Below the pieces are notes generated by a model. The model was not told the DNA's origin and did not search any database. It saw only the letters and a program-made list of their open reading frames with translations. Positions 34,471-42,409 of a stretch of DNA of 64,000 nucleotides are shown here, piece after piece; within the stretch, counting starts at the first letter, position 1; each line of letters begins with the position of its first letter. A program made the translations under genes and the position numbers. The DNA comes from Lachnospiraceae bacterium (GTDB lineage Bacteria > Bacillota > Clostridia > Lachnospirales > Lachnospiraceae), in the NCBI GenBank assembly GCA_910574745.1, contig CAJTCE010000009.1, forward strand, positions 56,418 through 120,417, in the 5' to 3' direction.

Positions 34471-36141
34471 TCATACTTCCATAATAATCGGCAGTATCAT
34501 GGGACGTCTTTTTGTTTTTTTCCAAAAATAATCGCTTAAGGTATCTCTGATCGTAGTTTTGATTTTCCCCCAATCGGAAATATTCCTTTCCTGAAATCTG
34601 TCCATCAAATCCATAACCAGACTTCTCGCCTCATCTAAGAGTTCATCGGATTCCCTGACATAGACAAAGCCCCTGGAAACAATATCCGGTCCGGAAACCA
34701 GATAGTTACTTACGGAATCCAACGCCATTACCACAATTAAAATGCCGTCTTCCGCAAGGTGCTGTCTGTCTCTTATGACAATATTTCCCACATCGCCCAC
34801 ACCCAGGCCGTCCACATATACGGAACCTGCCGGAACCTTGCCCGTAACCTGAGCGCTTTCTTCATCCAGCTCCAAAACATCTCCCGAGCTTAAGATAAAA
34901 ATATTCTCACTGCTGTATCCAAGCTCTTTGACTAACGAAGCCTGGGCCTTCAAATGGCGGTACTCTCCATGGACCGGAACGGCATATTTGGGTCTTACCA
35001 ACGTATAGAGCAGCTTGATTTCCTCACGGCAGGCATGTCCCGAAACATGGGCGTCCTGAAAAATAACATCCGCTCCCTTTGCATAAAGCTCATTGATTAC
35101 CTTTGACACAGCCTTTTCATTTCCCGGAATAGGGTGGGATGAAAAGATAACCGTATCCTGGGGACCGATGCTGACCTTGCGGTGCATCCCGCCCGCCATT
35201 CTGCTTAGAGCCGCCATGCTTTCTCCCTGGCTTCCGGTGGTTATAATAACCGTTCTGTCATCAGGATAGTTCTTAATCTGCTCAATATCGATCAACGTGT
35301 TTTCGGGAATATTCAGGTAGCCTAAATTCATTGCCGTGTCAATGATGCTTACCATGCTTCTTCCTTCCACCACTACTTTTCTTCCAAACTTGTATGCGGA
35401 ATTGATGATCTGCTGCACCCTGTCCACATTAGAAGCGAAGGTAGCAACAATGATTCTCGTACTGGTATGCTCCGAAAAAATACTGTCAAAGGTCTTTCCC
35501 ACGGTCTTTTCCGACTGGGTAAATCCCTCCCTTTCCGCATTGGTACTGTCGCACATCAGGGCCAGTACACCCTTTTTGCCGATTTCCCCAAAACGCTGTA
35601 GATCAATGGCGTCCCCGAAAACAGGGGTATAGTCCACCTTAAAGTCTCCCGTATGGACAACCGTTCCCGCAGGAGAATAAATCGCCAGTGCCGCCGCATC
35701 CACAATGCTGTGGTTGGTTTTGATAAATTCTATGCGAAGATTGCCGAAATTGATATTCTGGCCGAATTTTACTACTTTTCTTTTAACGGCTCTCTCCAGT
35801 CCGTGTTCCTTTAACTTATTTTCTATAATTCCCATGGTAAGCTTTGTAGCGTACACAGGAATAGGCAGATCCTTTAGTACATAGGGCAGCGCCCCGATAT
35901 GGTCCTCATGCCCGTGGGTAATCATGAAGCCCTTTATTTTGTCCTGATTTTCCTTTAAATAGGTCACGTCGGGAATAACCAAATCAATTCCCAGCATATC
36001 ATCCTCGGGAAATGACAGTCCGCAGTCCACAACAACAATACAGTCTTCGTATTCAAAGGCCGTAATGTTCATACCGATTTGTTCCAAGCCCCCTAAAGGG
36101 ATGATTTTTAACTTGGAACTAGGATTTTTTTCTTTTTTCAA
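34471..36141 (-). CDS. rnj: Ribonuclease J
   Basis: 556 residues. The metallo-beta-lactamase zinc motif is in MITHGHEDHIGALPYVL (residues 73-89), with further ligands in HTGDFKVDY. The beta-CASP part (MCDSTNAEREG ... IVATFASNVDRVQQI) and a short C-terminal domain follow. It has 5'-to-3' exonuclease and endonuclease activity on RNA. Its start overlaps the end of the fur gene by 23 bases. J1 versus J2 assignment is not attempted. Confidence 0.94.
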   Translation of the reverse strand: MKKEKNPSSKLKIIPLGGLEQIGMNITAFEYEDCIVVVDCGLSFPEDDMLGIDLVIPDVTYLKENQDKIKGFMITHGHEDHIGALPYVLKDLPIPVYATKLTMGIIENKLKEHGLERAVKRKVVKFGQNINFGNLRIEFIKTNHSIVDAAALAIYSPAGTVVHTGDFKVDYTPVFGDAIDLQRFGEIGKKGVLALMCDSTNAEREGFTQSEKTVGKTFDSIFSEHTSTRIIVATFASNVDRVQQIINSAYKFGRKVVVEGRSMVSIIDTAMNLGYLNIPENTLIDIEQIKNYPDDRTVIITTGSQGESMAALSRMAGGMHRKVSIGPQDTVIFSSHPIPGNEKAVSKVINELYAKGADVIFQDAHVSGHACREEIKLLYTLVRPKYAVPVHGEYRHLKAQASLVKELGYSSENIFILSSGDVLELDEESAQVTGKVPAGSVYVDGLGVGDVGNIVIRDRQHLAEDGILIVVMALDSVSNYLVSGPDIVSRGFVYVRESDELLDEARSLVMDLMDRFQERNISDWGKIKTTIRDTLSDYFWKKTKRRPMILPIIMEV

Positions 36142-36592
36142 TTAATTTTCCTCCACATTCTTTGCAGTATCCGTAGAGTTTTACCTGATGATCCATAACA
36201 TAAAAACCGGTTTTATCCAAAATTTTCTTCTCCAGCTCTTCCAGCAAATCATCCTGAAAAGAAAAAATGCTTCCGCAATTTGTACAAATAAGGTGGTGAT
36301 GGTGATGTCCCGATTCGCTCTCATTTTCCTTTCCGATCTCATAGCGGGCGAATCCATCATCCAGACTCAGCTTATCCACCAGGTGCAGCTCAACTAATAT
36401 CTGTATTGTTCTATAAACAGTAGCCAACCCCATTTCAGGGTACTCTGCTTTTACCAAATCATAAATTTCCTCTGCCGTAAAATGCTTATCGGGGCAGGCA
36501 GAAAGAATTCCCAATACCAAAACTCTCTGTTTTGTTACTTTAACCCCTTTTTCCCTTAATATTTTTTCGCATTGTTCCTTATTGATTGTCAT
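36119..36592 (-). CDS. Fur-family metalloregulator
   Basis: 157 residues from ATG 36592, which has GGGGGA five bases before it; an ATG at 36604 lies upstream of that site. A winged helix (VTKQRVLVLGILSACPDKHF ... LATVYRTIQIL) is followed by a His cluster (SGHHHHHLICTNCG) and YGYCKECGGKL, whose two CXXC pairs form the structural zinc site. Fur, Zur and PerR cannot be told apart by these motifs alone. It lies 21 bases after DUF1292 and overlaps RNase J, an unusual partner for Fur. Confidence 0.87.
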   Translation of the reverse strand: MTINKEQCEKILREKGVKVTKQRVLVLGILSACPDKHFTAEEIYDLVKAEYPEMGLATVYRTIQILVELHLVDKLSLDDGFARYEIGKENESESGHHHHHLICTNCGSIFSFQDDLLEELEKKILDKTGFYVMDHQVKLYGYCKECGGKLIEKRKKS

Positions 36593-36613
36593 TGGTTCCC
36601 CCATATACCGGCC

Positions 36614-36886
36614 TTATGACTCTCCGTTTTCCGCCACAAATGCCACATCCTCCAGCATATCTTCAAAAATGGCGGCAACGGCATTCAGTTCCTTATCATC
36701 GGATACGATCTCATAGACGCTTTCCGCAGCTCCGTCCTTTGCCAAATCCTTTAAAATCAAGGCCTCTGCATCTCCGTCTTCCTGATCCGTAACGAGAAGA
36801 TAATCAGTCCCTCCCAATCGGGTCTGCTCCAAAACATAAAATTCTACCGCTTCTTCTCCTTCCGGCACAAAACTAATCTTTACCAC
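36614..36886 (-). CDS. DUF1292 family protein (YrzB-like)
   Basis: 90 residues, acidic, with FVPEGEEAVEFYVLEQTRLG and YLLVTDQEDGDAEALIL typical of DUF1292. No function is known. The start is GTG 36886, which shares one base with the ruvX stop (TAGTG) and has AGGGAGAGAG before it. In many Firmicutes the gene follows ireB and ruvX, as here (B. subtilis yrzL-yrrK-yrzB). Confidence 0.85.
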   Translation of the reverse strand: MVKISFVPEGEEAVEFYVLEQTRLGGTDYLLVTDQEDGDAEALILKDLAKDGAAESVYEIVSDDKELNAVAAIFEDMLEDVAFVAENGES

Positions 36887-37323
36887 TATACTCTCTCCCT
36901 GCTGTCATGTAAATAGTCCAAATATCCCTGCAAAATAAAGGATGCTGCAATGGCATCCACATATTCCCTGCGATTCTCTCTTCGTACACCGGCTTCCATC
37001 ATTACTCTGTCGGCTGCAACAGTCGTCAGCCTTTCATCCCATAAAACAGGCTCTATTCCCGTTCTGCGAAAAAGCATTTCCGCAAACTCCCTGGTTTTTT
37101 CAGCTCGTTCCCCTTCTGTGGCATTCATATTGCGGGGCAGCCCCAGCACAATCCTGTCCACTTCATATTCTTCTATCAGTTCTTCAATTCTGGCAAGAGT
37201 CTGGCGCAGCTTATTCTCCGACTTCCGTCTGATGATTTCCACACTCTGAGCCGTTACAAACAGCGGGTCACTGACAGCCACCCCTACTGTTTTTGAACCG
37301 AAATCAAGTCCCATAATCCGCAT
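36886..37323 (-). CDS. ruvX: Putative pre-16S rRNA nuclease / Holliday junction resolvase-like RuvX (YqgF)
   Basis: 145 residues from ATG 37323 with AGGGAA in front; two in-frame ATGs upstream (37344, 37335) lack a good site. [16 protein letters not shown] is the RNase H-like active-site strand with the first Asp, [13 protein letters not shown] the middle motif, and DERLTT plus [11 protein letters not shown] supply the remaining acidic residues. In E. coli YqgF matures the 16S rRNA 5' end. It lies 11 bases after ireB. Confidence 0.92.
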   Translation of the reverse strand: MRIMGLDFGSKTVGVAVSDPLFVTAQSVEIIRRKSENKLRQTLARIEELIEEYEVDRIVLGLPRNMNATEGERAEKTREFAEMLFRRTGIEPVLWDERLTTVAADRVMMEAGVRRENRREYVDAIAASFILQGYLDYLHDSRERV

Positions 37324-37334
37324 TTGTTCCCTCA

Positions 37335-37595
37335 TTACTGCCACTTATTTGTCCTGATATATTCTTTGAGCATTTCTTCCACAAGCTCGTCCCGCTCAAC
37401 CTTCATGATCAGGCTCCTGGCATTTTTGTGACTGGTAATATAAGTCGGATCCCCAGACATAATGTAACCCACGATCTGGTTTACCGGATTATAGCCCTTT
37501 TCCGTTAACGCTTCATAAACGGCCGATAAAACAATCTTTACCCCGTTATCCGGCTCTGTTACTTTAAAATATTGTGTGTTACCTAAATCTTGCAT
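37335..37595 (-). CDS. ireB: IreB family regulatory phosphoprotein (DUF965/UPF0297)
   Basis: 86 residues, full length for the family. The conserved N-terminal threonine region (LGNTQYFKV) and [20 protein letters not shown] are diagnostic. In Enterococcus IreB is phosphorylated by the kinase IreK and affects cephalosporin tolerance. It is the first gene of the ireB-ruvX-DUF1292 unit and is preceded by a good promoter at 37627-37655. Confidence 0.93.
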   Translation of the reverse strand: MQDLGNTQYFKVTEPDNGVKIVLSAVYEALTEKGYNPVNQIVGYIMSGDPTYITSHKNARSLIMKVERDELVEEMLKEYIRTNKWQ

Positions 37596-37626
37596 TTCAT
37601 CACGCCCCTAATCCATAGATATTGTT

Positions 37627-37655
37627 ATTTTACCCCAAACCTATAAAAAATACAA
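37627..37655 (-). promoter_or_regulatory. Promoter of the ireB operon
   Basis: TTGTAT (37655-37650), 17 bases, TAAAAT (37632-37627) on the minus strand, 32 bases before the ireB ATG. Confidence 0.7.
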
Positions 37656-37700
37656 TGAAAATCGCCAAATATTACCGTAATTTCCAGAATTACCAATATT

Positions 37701-39164
37701 CTAAAACTGGAAATACAGGAAAGCTCCCGCCGCAAAATCCGGTCCGTAGACCCCGAATACCAGAATTCCAAAAAGTCCCGCCATAAAGATCAGATAGCGG
37801 AACAACAGATTCTGTTCCAGAAATTTCCTATAGAAATTCCCCTTTTCCCGCAGGCTGTCCACAATAAGCCACAACACCATGGAAACGCACAACAGCATCC
37901 AGTCGTACCCGTCGAAGCCCATGGTCAGCAGAGAACGGTCGATCAGGCTTTCAAGCTTGAAAGAAAGAAAAATCTTCTGTAAAATACCAAAACCCGTCCT
38001 TAAGGAATCCGCCCGGAAAAACAGCCATGCGAGATCCACAGCCGCAAAGGTAAACAGAGCCTGCCACAATCGGTAGCTGAAGCACTCCGTTCTGACGCCC
38101 AGTTTCCTTTTAAAAGACTCCCTGGCCTTTTTGGTCATATCTCCCACAACCATATATAAACCGTTGAGGCCGCCCCAGACCACAAAGCACAATCCTGCGC
38201 CATGCCAGAGTCCGCTGAATATAAAAGTAATCATGACATTTAAATATTTCCGCCATTTCCCCTTCCGGTTTCCTCCCAGGGGAATGTAAAGATAATCCAC
38301 AAACCACCGGTTTAAGGATATATGCCATCTTTTGAAGAATTCGCTGACCGAGCGGGCAAAATAAGGAGCTTTAAAGTTCTGCATCACATCAATGCCCAGC
38401 ATTTTCGCCGCTCCCATGGCAATTTCCGAGTATCCCGCAAAATCCGCGCAAAGCTGAAAAGCAAACAAAACAGTAGCAATGAGAAGATGGACCCCCGAAT
38501 ACGCCTGATACTCCCCGTAAACCCTGTCCACAAAAATCCGCAGACGTTCTGCAATAACCAGTTTCAGAAAATATCCCCAGAGCATCCTGCAGGCACCCTG
38601 CCTGATGTTTTCAAAAGAATAAATAACACCCGCTTTTATTTGTGGAAGTATCTGTCCAGCCCGTTCAATAGGCCCTGACAGAACATAGGGAAAGAAGGTT
38701 ACAAACAACCCATAATCTATGAAGTTTCTTTCCGCCTTGATCTTCCCCCTGTAAACATCCATCAAATAACCGATGGTAGAAAATGTATAAAAGGAGATTC
38801 CGATTGGCAGAAACGTACTGAACCGGGGCGTTTCTCCCGAGATTCCCAGAACTCCCAGGAAACGTGACAGCAAGGAATAAGCAAAGGGCAGGTATTTCAT
38901 GGCAAACAAAAGCCCCAAACCCCAAACTACCCAGATTAATAAAGCGATTCTCTTTTTGTCGGGATATTTTTCGCAGGCAAGCGCACAAAAATAACTGACC
39001 GTAACCGACAAAAGTAGAAAAGGCAGGTACTGAATCCCTCCGCTTGCGTAAAACAACAGGCTCGCTATAAGCAGCCAGATATTTTGAACCCTTTTGGGCA
39101 CTAAAAAGCAGATAACGAGAACCACCGGAAGAAATAATAAAAAGTCAGGGGAATAAAAAATCAT
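37701..39164 (-). CDS. MBOAT family membrane O-acyltransferase (AlgI/DltB-like)
   Basis: 487 residues with about ten membrane helices. KRWHISLNRWFVDYLYIPLG near residue 290 and IFSGLWHGAG near residue 325, with the catalytic His, are MBOAT signatures. Such proteins move acyl groups, usually acetyl, across the membrane onto surface polysaccharide. The ATG overlaps the stop of an SGNH/AlgX-like gene (ATGA at 39161-39164), forming the common two-gene O-acetylation unit. No polymer synthesis genes are nearby, so the acceptor is unknown. Confidence 0.9.
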   Translation of the reverse strand: MIFYSPDFLLFLPVVLVICFLVPKRVQNIWLLIASLLFYASGGIQYLPFLLLSVTVSYFCALACEKYPDKKRIALLIWVVWGLGLLFAMKYLPFAYSLLSRFLGVLGISGETPRFSTFLPIGISFYTFSTIGYLMDVYRGKIKAERNFIDYGLFVTFFPYVLSGPIERAGQILPQIKAGVIYSFENIRQGACRMLWGYFLKLVIAERLRIFVDRVYGEYQAYSGVHLLIATVLFAFQLCADFAGYSEIAMGAAKMLGIDVMQNFKAPYFARSVSEFFKRWHISLNRWFVDYLYIPLGGNRKGKWRKYLNVMITFIFSGLWHGAGLCFVVWGGLNGLYMVVGDMTKKARESFKRKLGVRTECFSYRLWQALFTFAAVDLAWLFFRADSLRTGFGILQKIFLSFKLESLIDRSLLTMGFDGYDWMLLCVSMVLWLIVDSLREKGNFYRKFLEQNLLFRYLIFMAGLFGILVFGVYGPDFAAGAFLYFQF

Positions 39165-40225
39165 TCTTCTCTCCCCCTTTCCCTCTGATGAGCATGATAT
39201 GCCTCGCTTTTCTGCTGCCAGAAATCGAAGCCCGTTTCATTTCTGTGGTCTTTTAGGCTTCCTCCCGTCTGCGCCAGATCATACTCCTTTAAAAATTCCA
39301 GAAAATGCGTCGTAATTTTCTCCGCGCCCCGGGAATTTAAGTGGGTTCTGTCCCGAAAATCTTCCCTGTAGGAAAAATCCGTTTCCCGGTACAGCTCCAT
39401 ATAATTCACAAAGGGAATCCCTTCTTTTTCCAGAATATCTCCCAGCTCGTTGAATCTTCCCATCTGTTCTTTTGATGCATTGACCGGCGTTTTTATGAAA
39501 ATCAGCGGAATTTCCTCTTTCCTGCACAATTCTATGATTCGTTCCAGATATTCCAGGTCAACAGCCTCCAAGGGCGCCCGTTCTTCCCTTCCTAAGCTGT
39601 AGGGTTCTTCAAAGGAAACATTTTCCTCCGTTTCATCCTCTCCACAGCAAAAGCCCAGAAAAATACCGGGATTATCGGGCTGCATTTCCAACGCCCTCTT
39701 CCATCTGGAATGAAATCGCAGAAAAGGAATGTAGTAGTAAATCCGTTCCCTGAACGGGATATATTTCTCAATCAGCTCCGCTTTGCCCATTGAAAAAGGA
39801 AGGGAACCCATATTCATATTAAAATGATCTTCATTGTTGATCAGACCGTACTGCTCCTTCTCGTCCATGACAGAATAAGCGTCCATGATCACATAACGGG
39901 GGCTCTGGGTCTTTAAAGCCTCTTTCAAATATAAATAACTAAAGGGCAGGGTCTGAGCCCTGGTGGCAAGATTATAAGCGGTAATACCTTCCTGCTCCCA
40001 GAAGATGACCGGATTCATCCCGCACATCACATGGCTGGAGCCTACAATCAAAACATCTACGGAATTTTCCGGCAGGCTCTGGAAAGTTTTTACCCGCTCA
40101 TCTCCCGAGCAGATAGAGCCGTCCTTAAAGCAGAGCCACTTATTAAGCAATATGACACCGCCAAATAAGAACGCCGCAAATAAAATAACGTATATTATCT
40201 TTTTTAGAACTACAACCTTCCCCAT
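39161..40225 (-). CDS. SGNH/AlgX-like membrane-anchored acyltransferase partner
   Basis: 354 residues. One N-terminal membrane helix (residues 8-27), then an extracytoplasmic domain with VDVLIVGSSHVMCGMNP (GSSH, catalytic Ser near residue 63) and DRTHLNSRGAEKITTHFL near residue 300 holding the Asp-X-X-His pair of SGNH hydrolases. With the MBOAT protein downstream it should complete transfer of acetyl groups to a cell-surface glycan. Ribosome binding is modest (AAGAAAG before ATG 40225). An A-rich 137-base leader on the minus strand separates it from mtaB. Confidence 0.82.
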   Translation of the reverse strand: MGKVVVLKKIIYVILFAAFLFGGVILLNKWLCFKDGSICSGDERVKTFQSLPENSVDVLIVGSSHVMCGMNPVIFWEQEGITAYNLATRAQTLPFSYLYLKEALKTQSPRYVIMDAYSVMDEKEQYGLINNEDHFNMNMGSLPFSMGKAELIEKYIPFRERIYYYIPFLRFHSRWKRALEMQPDNPGIFLGFCCGEDETEENVSFEEPYSLGREERAPLEAVDLEYLERIIELCRKEEIPLIFIKTPVNASKEQMGRFNELGDILEKEGIPFVNYMELYRETDFSYREDFRDRTHLNSRGAEKITTHFLEFLKEYDLAQTGGSLKDHRNETGFDFWQQKSEAYHAHQRERGREE

Positions 40226-40362
40226 AAGAATTTCTTTCTTGCTCCTGATTTTTGTTTTCTGTTTTATCCTGCTTTTGCTTCTTGTTTTATCTACTTTGTT
40301 TTTTTGCCTACGCTTATTTCTTCGTTTATTTTATTACTGCTTTATTCCGTATCCTTACAATT

Positions 40363-41901
40363 TTACTCCATAAGAAGCATTTCATCATTAAGCATACCGA
40401 TTATTTTTCCCTGTATCAGCCGGCCGGACAGGTCATCAAGCGTTTCCTTTGCCACCTTCACATATCGCTTCGTATGCCCAATCTGGTAAAATTTCCCTTC
40501 TATTTCCTTCATTTCTTCAAAGAGGACTGTTTCTTCCTGTCCCACAAACTGTTTTCTATATTCCTTGGACTGCTCTTTTTCCAGCGCTAACAGGCGGCGG
40601 CTTCTGTTTTTCTTAACTTCTCCCTCTACCTGCTCCTTCATTCCCGCCGCCACGGTTCCTTTTCTTGCGGAATAAGGAAATATATGCATTTCAAAAAAGT
40701 CGGTTTCTCTTAAAAACGCTTCGGTCCTTTCAAACTCCCGGTCGGTTTCCCCCGGAAATCCTACAATAACATCCGTTGTGATTGCCGGATTGGTAAAATA
40801 CTTTCTGAGCCTGTCCACACCTTCCTTATATTCCGCCGCAGTATAGCGCCGATTCATCCGTTTTAGGGTTTCATCACAGCCGCTTTGCAGGGACAAATGG
40901 AAATGAGGACATATTTCATCTATCTTTCCCAAGGCACTTGCAAACTCCTCCGTAACAATTCTTGGTTCCAAAGACCCCAGTCTGATGCGTTTGACTCCTC
41001 CTATTTCCCGAATCTGCAAAATTAAATCCAATAGAGTAATTTTATCCTCAAAGTCCACACCATAGGAACTGATATGTATTCCTGTCAGTACAAATTCGCA
41101 ATATCCTTTATCCGCCAGGCCTCTGATCTCCTCACATATATCTTCCGGCAGCCGGGAGCGCACCCTTCCCCTGGCAAAGGGAATAATGCAATAAGAACAA
41201 AACTGGTTGCAGCCGTCCTGAATCTTAATATAAGCCCTGGTATGTTCTCCTGTCTGCTCCAGCTTCATCTCTTCATATTCATGAGTATGATTAATGTCTA
41301 TAATATTTCTCTCTGTTTCATGTGCCGTACCCGATACATGATCCGCTTTCGCTTCATCTATTGTACCCATTGCATAAGCCGCTTTCGCTTCATCTATTGC
41401 GCCCATTGCATAAGCCGCTTTCGTTTCATCTATTGCGCCCATTGCATAAGCCGCTTTCGTTTCATCTATTGCGCCCGTTACATGATCCTGTGTTCCATCC
41501 GTCGTCTCTACTATATAGTTTGTCCCGGCTTCACGGGCAGCTTTTACCGGCAGATGTTTTTGCAGATAGGCCTCTACAATCTCCACCGTATCCTTTTTCT
41601 TATTATTTCCGATGGCAATATCAATGTCAGAATCCTGCAGGGCATCTTCTTTTCCCGTCTGCACATAGCATCCCAGCGCTACAACCAATGCCCGGGGGTT
41701 TTGTTTCTTCGCCCTTCGAATCATCTGCCTGCTTTTTCTGTCCGCAATATTAGTTACCGTGCACGTGTTTATGACATAAATATCCGCAATTTGATCAAAT
41801 GGTACAATGATATAACCTCTTTTCACGAAATTTTGTTGCACAACGTCCAGTTCATATGAATTAACCTTGCATCCAAGGTTATGGAATGCCACATTTTTCA
41901 C
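40363..41901 (-). CDS. mtaB: tRNA t6A37 methylthiotransferase MtaB, with a repeat-expanded linker
   Basis: 512 residues from GTG 41901, which has GGGAG seven bases upstream and begins the conserved VKNVAFHNLGCKVNS; longer ATG starts would overlap the promoter of the divergent gene. Cys in NLGCKVN, NTCTVTN and ALGCY bind one iron-sulfur cluster; CNQFCSYC is the radical-SAM site; a TRAM-like C-terminus follows. It converts t6A to ms2t6A at A37 of tRNA. The protein is longer than typical MtaB (about 430-450) because residues 144-191 are four copies of a 12-residue unit inserted before the radical-SAM domain. Confidence 0.92.
   Translation of the reverse strand: MKNVAFHNLGCKVNSYELDVVQQNFVKRGYIIVPFDQIADIYVINTCTVTNIADRKSRQMIRRAKKQNPRALVVALGCYVQTGKEDALQDSDIDIAIGNNKKKDTVEIVEAYLQKHLPVKAAREAGTNYIVETTDGTQDHVTGAIDETKAAYAMGAIDETKAAYAMGAIDEAKAAYAMGTIDEAKADHVSGTAHETERNIIDINHTHEYEEMKLEQTGEHTRAYIKIQDGCNQFCSYCIIPFARGRVRSRLPEDICEEIRGLADKGYCEFVLTGIHISSYGVDFEDKITLLDLILQIREIGGVKRIRLGSLEPRIVTEEFASALGKIDEICPHFHLSLQSGCDETLKRMNRRYTAAEYKEGVDRLRKYFTNPAITTDVIVGFPGETDREFERTEAFLRETDFFEMHIFPYSARKGTVAAGMKEQVEGEVKKNRSRRLLALEKEQSKEYRKQFVGQEETVLFEEMKEIEGKFYQIGHTKRYVKVAKETLDDLSGRLIQGKIIGMLNDEMLLME
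41329..41472. repeat. Four tandem 36-base repeats inside mtaB
   Basis: On the minus strand the protein reads AIDETKAAYAMG twice, then AIDEAKAAYAMG and TIDEAKADHVSG. The first three DNA units are nearly identical, a sign of recent expansion by slippage or unequal crossing-over. Each unit is a multiple of three, so the frame is kept. DHVTG just before and DHVSG at the end suggest the ancestral unit. Confidence 0.92.
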
Positions 41902-41935
41902 TTGTTTTCTCCCAACTTTTTGTAACCTTTTCGTA

Positions 41936-41964
41936 TTGACTTTTCCAGTTTCACCCATTAGTAT
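41936..41964 (+). promoter_or_regulatory. Promoter of the second HPr-like gene
   Basis: TTGACT (41936-41941), 17 bases, TAGTAT (41959-41964); about 38 bases before ATG 42003. Confidence 0.7.
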
Positions 41965-42002
41965 AGGGGATGAAGGTATTAATTGAAAAGGAGGATTTAA
42001 AA

Positions 42003-42233
42003 ATGAAAACCGTACAGATTTCATTAAATTCAATCGACAAAGTAAAATCATTTGTAAATGATATTACTAGATTTGATTATGATTTTGATTTAGTTTCCGG
42101 AAGGTATGTAATCGACGCTAAATCCATTATGGGAATTTTCAGTCTGGACTTATCCAAACCCATTGATTTGAATATCCATGCAGAGGAAAGCATCGATGAT
42201 GTTTTAGCTGTTTTAAAACCTTACTTAATCTAA
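42003..42233 (+). CDS. HPr-like small protein without the catalytic histidine (second copy)
   Basis: 76 residues from ATG 42003 with AAAAGGAGG in front; an upstream ATG at 41970 has no site. The core YVIDAKSIMGIFSLDLS is nearly identical to that of the 274-510 protein, and Ser41 corresponds to HPr Ser46. The GLHARPA segment with His15 is missing. It is a single-gene unit with its own promoter and terminator, divergent from mtaB. It probably has a regulatory rather than phosphotransfer role (inference). Confidence 0.78.
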   Translation: MKTVQISLNSIDKVKSFVNDITRFDYDFDLVSGRYVIDAKSIMGIFSLDLSKPIDLNIHAEESIDDVLAVLKPYLI

Positions 42234-42259
42234 TGGAAACGGTTAAACCGTAGTCAGAT

Positions 42260-42287
42260 TTGTCATCTGCGAGACAGCAGATGACAA
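42260..42287. repeat. Stem-loop after the HPr-like gene
   Basis: TTGTCATCTGC (42260-42270) pairs perfectly with GCAGATGACAA (42277-42287) around a 6-base loop. No U-tract follows, so it is more likely an RNA-stabilising hairpin before the true terminator at 42308. Confidence 0.6.
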
Positions 42288-42307
42288 TTGTCAAAAAGAA
42301 AACAATT

Positions 42308-42340
42308 CAGTCGGCAGCAATTGCCGGCTGATTTTTATTT
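42308..42340 (+). terminator. Terminator of the HPr-like gene
   Basis: CAGTCGGCA (42308-42316) pairs with TGCCGGCTG (42322-42330), one G-U, followed by ATTTTTATTT. Confidence 0.85.
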
Positions 42341-42409
42341 TCATGACCCTTATGAGCGAAGGCAGCTCCCTCAAATGCAAACGCTCACAATCTCTCCTTT
42401 TCAACCGCA

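Noticed and set aside
41074..41859. 261-residue plus-strand ORF with repeated FRFIYCAHCIS units
   Set aside because: It is the reverse-strand reading of the mtaB tandem repeats, not a repeat protein.
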